From: Pseudomonas sp. GR 6-02
Lineage (GTDB): Bacteria > Pseudomonadota > Gammaproteobacteria > Pseudomonadales > Pseudomonadaceae
Assembly (NCBI RefSeq): GCF_001655615.1
Contig: NZ_CP011567.1
Span: 3,047,001 to 3,111,000, forward strand
Direction of reading: 5' to 3'
DNA: 64,000 nt
Positions 62,197 through 64,000 of this stretch are shown one piece after another. Every line of letters begins with the position of its first letter. Positions within the stretch are counted from its first letter, which is position 1. Under the pieces are notes generated by a model. The model ran no database searches. It was not told the origin of the DNA and saw only the letters and a program-made list of their open reading frames with translations. The translations under genes and the position numbers were made by a program.

Positions 62197-63495
62197 TCAG
62201 GAATGAGCCGGCACCGGCCGGGGGGCGGCGGTTTTGGCCACGACCCGGTCACTGGCGCCGGGCTTGAGGAAAATCGTCAGCACCACAGACACCAGCAACG
62301 CGCCGCTCATCAACAGATAAGACGCACCGGGCGATCCGGTGGAGCTGTTCAGGTAACCGACCAGATAAGAGCCGCCAAACGAACCGAGCGCACCCATGCT
62401 GTTGATCAACGCCATGGCTCCACCGGCCACGTTGGCCGGGAGGATTTCTGGAACGATGGCGAAGAACGGCCCGTACGGGGCGTACATGCAGGCACCGGCA
62501 ATCACCAGCAGGGTGTAGGACCACCAGAAATGCTCCGCGCCCAGCGCGTAGGAGCCGTAGAACGCAATTGAGGCGATCAGCAGCGGAGGCCAGACGAAGC
62601 GTTTGCGCTTCTGCAACTTGTCCGAGCCCCAGGACACCAGCAGCATGCCGATCACTGCCGCCAGGTACGGCAGCGCCGACAGCCAGCCCGCTTCGATCAT
62701 GTCCATTTGCGCGCCGGCCTTGAGGATCGATGGCAGCCACAGCACGAAACCGTAGACGCCGATGCTCCAGCAGAAGAACTGCAAGGCGAGGATGATGACT
62801 TTTGGTGAACGGAAGGCTTCGGCGTAGTTTTTCACTGCCTTGATGCCGACCTGTTCGGCGGCCAGGGCACTTTCCAGGTCCTGCTTTTCCTGGTCGTTGA
62901 GCCACTTGGCCTGAGCCGGACGGTCATCGGCCAGACGCCACCAGATAAACGCCCACACCACTGCCGGCAAGCCTTCGATGATGAACATCCAGCGCCAGTT
63001 GAAATGCTGGATCAGGTAGCCCGAGACCACCGACATCCACAGCATGGTCACCGGGTTGCCGAGGATCAGGAAGGTATTGGCGCGCGAGCGTTCGGCACGG
63101 GTGAACCAGTGGCACAGGTACACCAGCATCGCCGGCATCACCGCGGCTTCGACCACCCCGAGCATGAAACGAATGACGATCAGCCAGTAGGCGTTGGAGA
63201 CGATCCCGGTCAAGGTCGCCAGGGCGCCCCAGAGAATCAGGCTGACGAAAATCAGTTTCTTCACGCTGTGCTTCTGGGCGTAGATCGCGCCCGGAATCTG
63301 GAAGAAGAAATAGCCGAGGAAGAACAGTGCGCCGAGCAGGGAAGACAACCCCGGGGTGATCATCAGGTCCTTGGCCATCCCGGAGGCAGCGGCGAACCCG
63401 TAGTTGGCGCGGTCCAGATACGCCAGGCTGTAGGTGATGAACACGATGGGCATGATGTACCACCAGCGGCGGGTGGCCAGTGTTGCGGTTTTCAT
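62197..63495 (-). CDS. kguT: 2-ketogluconate MFS transporter
   Basis: The 432-residue MFS protein has 12 helices and the ACS signature IVFITYSLAYLDRANYGFA. It also has SVKKLIFVSLILWGALATLTG, FIIEGLPAVVWAFIWW and LINSMGALGSFGGSYLVGYL. It lies between kguK and kguD as in known Pseudomonas 2-ketogluconate operons. GGAGCATC precedes ATG 63495. Confidence 0.88.
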   Translation of the reverse strand: MKTATLATRRWWYIMPIVFITYSLAYLDRANYGFAAASGMAKDLMITPGLSSLLGALFFLGYFFFQIPGAIYAQKHSVKKLIFVSLILWGALATLTGIVSNAYWLIVIRFMLGVVEAAVMPAMLVYLCHWFTRAERSRANTFLILGNPVTMLWMSVVSGYLIQHFNWRWMFIIEGLPAVVWAFIWWRLADDRPAQAKWLNDQEKQDLESALAAEQVGIKAVKNYAEAFRSPKVIILALQFFCWSIGVYGFVLWLPSILKAGAQMDMIEAGWLSALPYLAAVIGMLLVSWGSDKLQKRKRFVWPPLLIASIAFYGSYALGAEHFWWSYTLLVIAGACMYAPYGPFFAIVPEILPANVAGGAMALINSMGALGSFGGSYLVGYLNSSTGSPGASYLLMSGALLVSVVLTIFLKPGASDRVVAKTAAPRPVPAHS

Positions 63496-63547
63496 AGTGA
63501 TGCTCCTGAGCTTGTTGTTTTTGTCGCAGCAGGTAACGGAGTCTGAT

Positions 63548-64000
63548 TCAAATTTTTACGTTAATGGTGAGGGCCCCTTCGCGGGCAAGCCTCGCTCCTA
63601 CGGGCGTACACCCCGAACCCTGTAGGAGCGAGGCTTGCCCGCGAACGGCGTCCTCAAATTCAGCATCCATCTCGGCTCGGGTGGGCAAGCCTTCCATATC
63701 CCCACGGCTCTGCACCGCGCGGCTGCCGATCCAGTTGGCACGTTGTACGGCATGGGCAACGCTGTGGTTTTCCAGCAGGGCGCTGATCAGGCCGACGGCA
63801 AACCCGTCACCGGCACCGACCGTATCGACCACTGTTGCCACGGGTACGCCTGCAACGAAACCTTCATCCTGATGCGTGCGGTAATACGCACCGTGCGGGC
63901 CAAGCTTGATCGCCACGGCTTCGGCGCCCTGGTCGAGGTAAAACGCCGCGATGTCGGCAGGGTCTTCGAAACCGGTCAGCAACCGTCCTTCGCTCAACCC
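63548..64000 (-). CDS. kguK: 2-ketogluconokinase, PfkB family (5' part outside window)
   Basis: Only the C-terminal ~150 residues are visible. AVAIKLGPHGAYYRT and the PfkB signature DTVGAGDGFAVGL (catalytic Asp in GAGD) are clear. The conserved body ends near GDMEGLPTRAEMDAEF. The frame then runs through a 23-bp inverted REP pair (63578-63645), which encodes about 30 extra residues (EDAVRGQASLLQ.. to TINVKI) before the stop at 63548. kguT follows 53 nt on. The kinase would phosphorylate 2-ketogluconate. Confidence 0.87.
   Translation of the reverse strand, partial: GLSEGRLLTGFEDPADIAAFYLDQGAEAVAIKLGPHGAYYRTHQDEGFVAGVPVATVVDTVGAGDGFAVGLISALLENHSVAHAVQRANWIGSRAVQSRGDMEGLPTRAEMDAEFEDAVRGQASLLQGSGCTPVGARLAREGALTINVKI
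63578..63645. repeat. Palindromic repeat pair inside the kguK 3' end
   Basis: The 23-base arm at 63578-63600 (TTCGCGGGCAAGCCTCGC..) has a perfect inverse at 63623-63645, with a 22-nt spacer. It shares the GCGGGCAAGC core with the family B repeat at 49728. It lies within the open reading frame of kguK rather than after it. Confidence 0.88.

Noticed and set aside
60892..62571. 559-codon plus-strand open frame over the aminotransferase end, kguD and part of kguT
   Set aside because: It crosses three genes and a repeat, has low-complexity R/H/Q-rich composition, and is explained by third-position GC bias.

Overview
The window is high-GC, densely coded DNA from a Pseudomonas, most likely the P. 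fluorescens/P. chlororaphis group. The basis is gene content and arrangement (MvaU-type H-NS protein, gor, ahpC/ahpF, modABC, hpd, 2-ketogluconate genes) and several families of Pseudomonas-type palindromic repeats between genes. No rRNA, tRNA or CRISPR array was seen.

Region 1 (1-7.7 kb) is an aldoxime/nitrile degradation locus on the minus strand. In transcription order it holds a small unknown ORF, aldoxime dehydratase OxdA, an outer-membrane channel, an amidase, Fe-type nitrile hydratase alpha and beta, and the P47K metallochaperone (cut by the window edge). A divergent AraC-type regulator sits at its head. Aldoxime would go to nitrile, then amide, then acid. A near-identical 18-nt motif lies upstream of both the oxdA operon and the amidase. 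The locus is bordered by a decayed IS481-family transposase.

Region 2 (7.7-23.4 kb) is an accessory mixture: a SAM methyltransferase, two AraC regulators, a PhyH-type dioxygenase, a LysR gene divergent from a YdiJ-type FAD/Fe-S dehydrogenase, an old-yellow-enzyme reductase, a three-gene periplasmic molybdenum dehydrogenase (triheme cytochrome, 2Fe-2S subunit, Mo subunit; all ATGA overlaps), and an MFS exporter with a LysR regulator.

Region 3 (23-34.7 kb) has small hypothetical genes, modABC behind a clear ModE palindrome, a nitronate monooxygenase, a YhdH reductase, and a DNA alkylation repair cluster (2OG oxygenase, AlkB-like, Ada) in which Ada has lost three of its four zinc cysteines. Several small proteins and lipoproteins follow, including a 58-residue one.

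Region 4 (34.9-48.7 kb) is mostly core: galU, gor, a divergent KfrA-like coiled-coil DNA-binding protein and tyrosine recombinase, ahpC/ahpF, gloA, mvaU, an EAL phosphodiesterase, LysR with an EamA transporter, and hpd.

Region 5 (48.7-64 kb) holds rarD, an aldo/keto reductase, LysR/SDR/VOC genes, a DUF3077-like gene with a strikingly structured 5' leader, D-glycerate genes (MFS, cdaR, glycerate kinase), a chemoreceptor, an aminotransferase, and the 2-ketogluconate genes kguD-kguT-kguK (kguK cut by the edge). Palindromic repeats are frequent here, and three of them overlap gene 3' ends.
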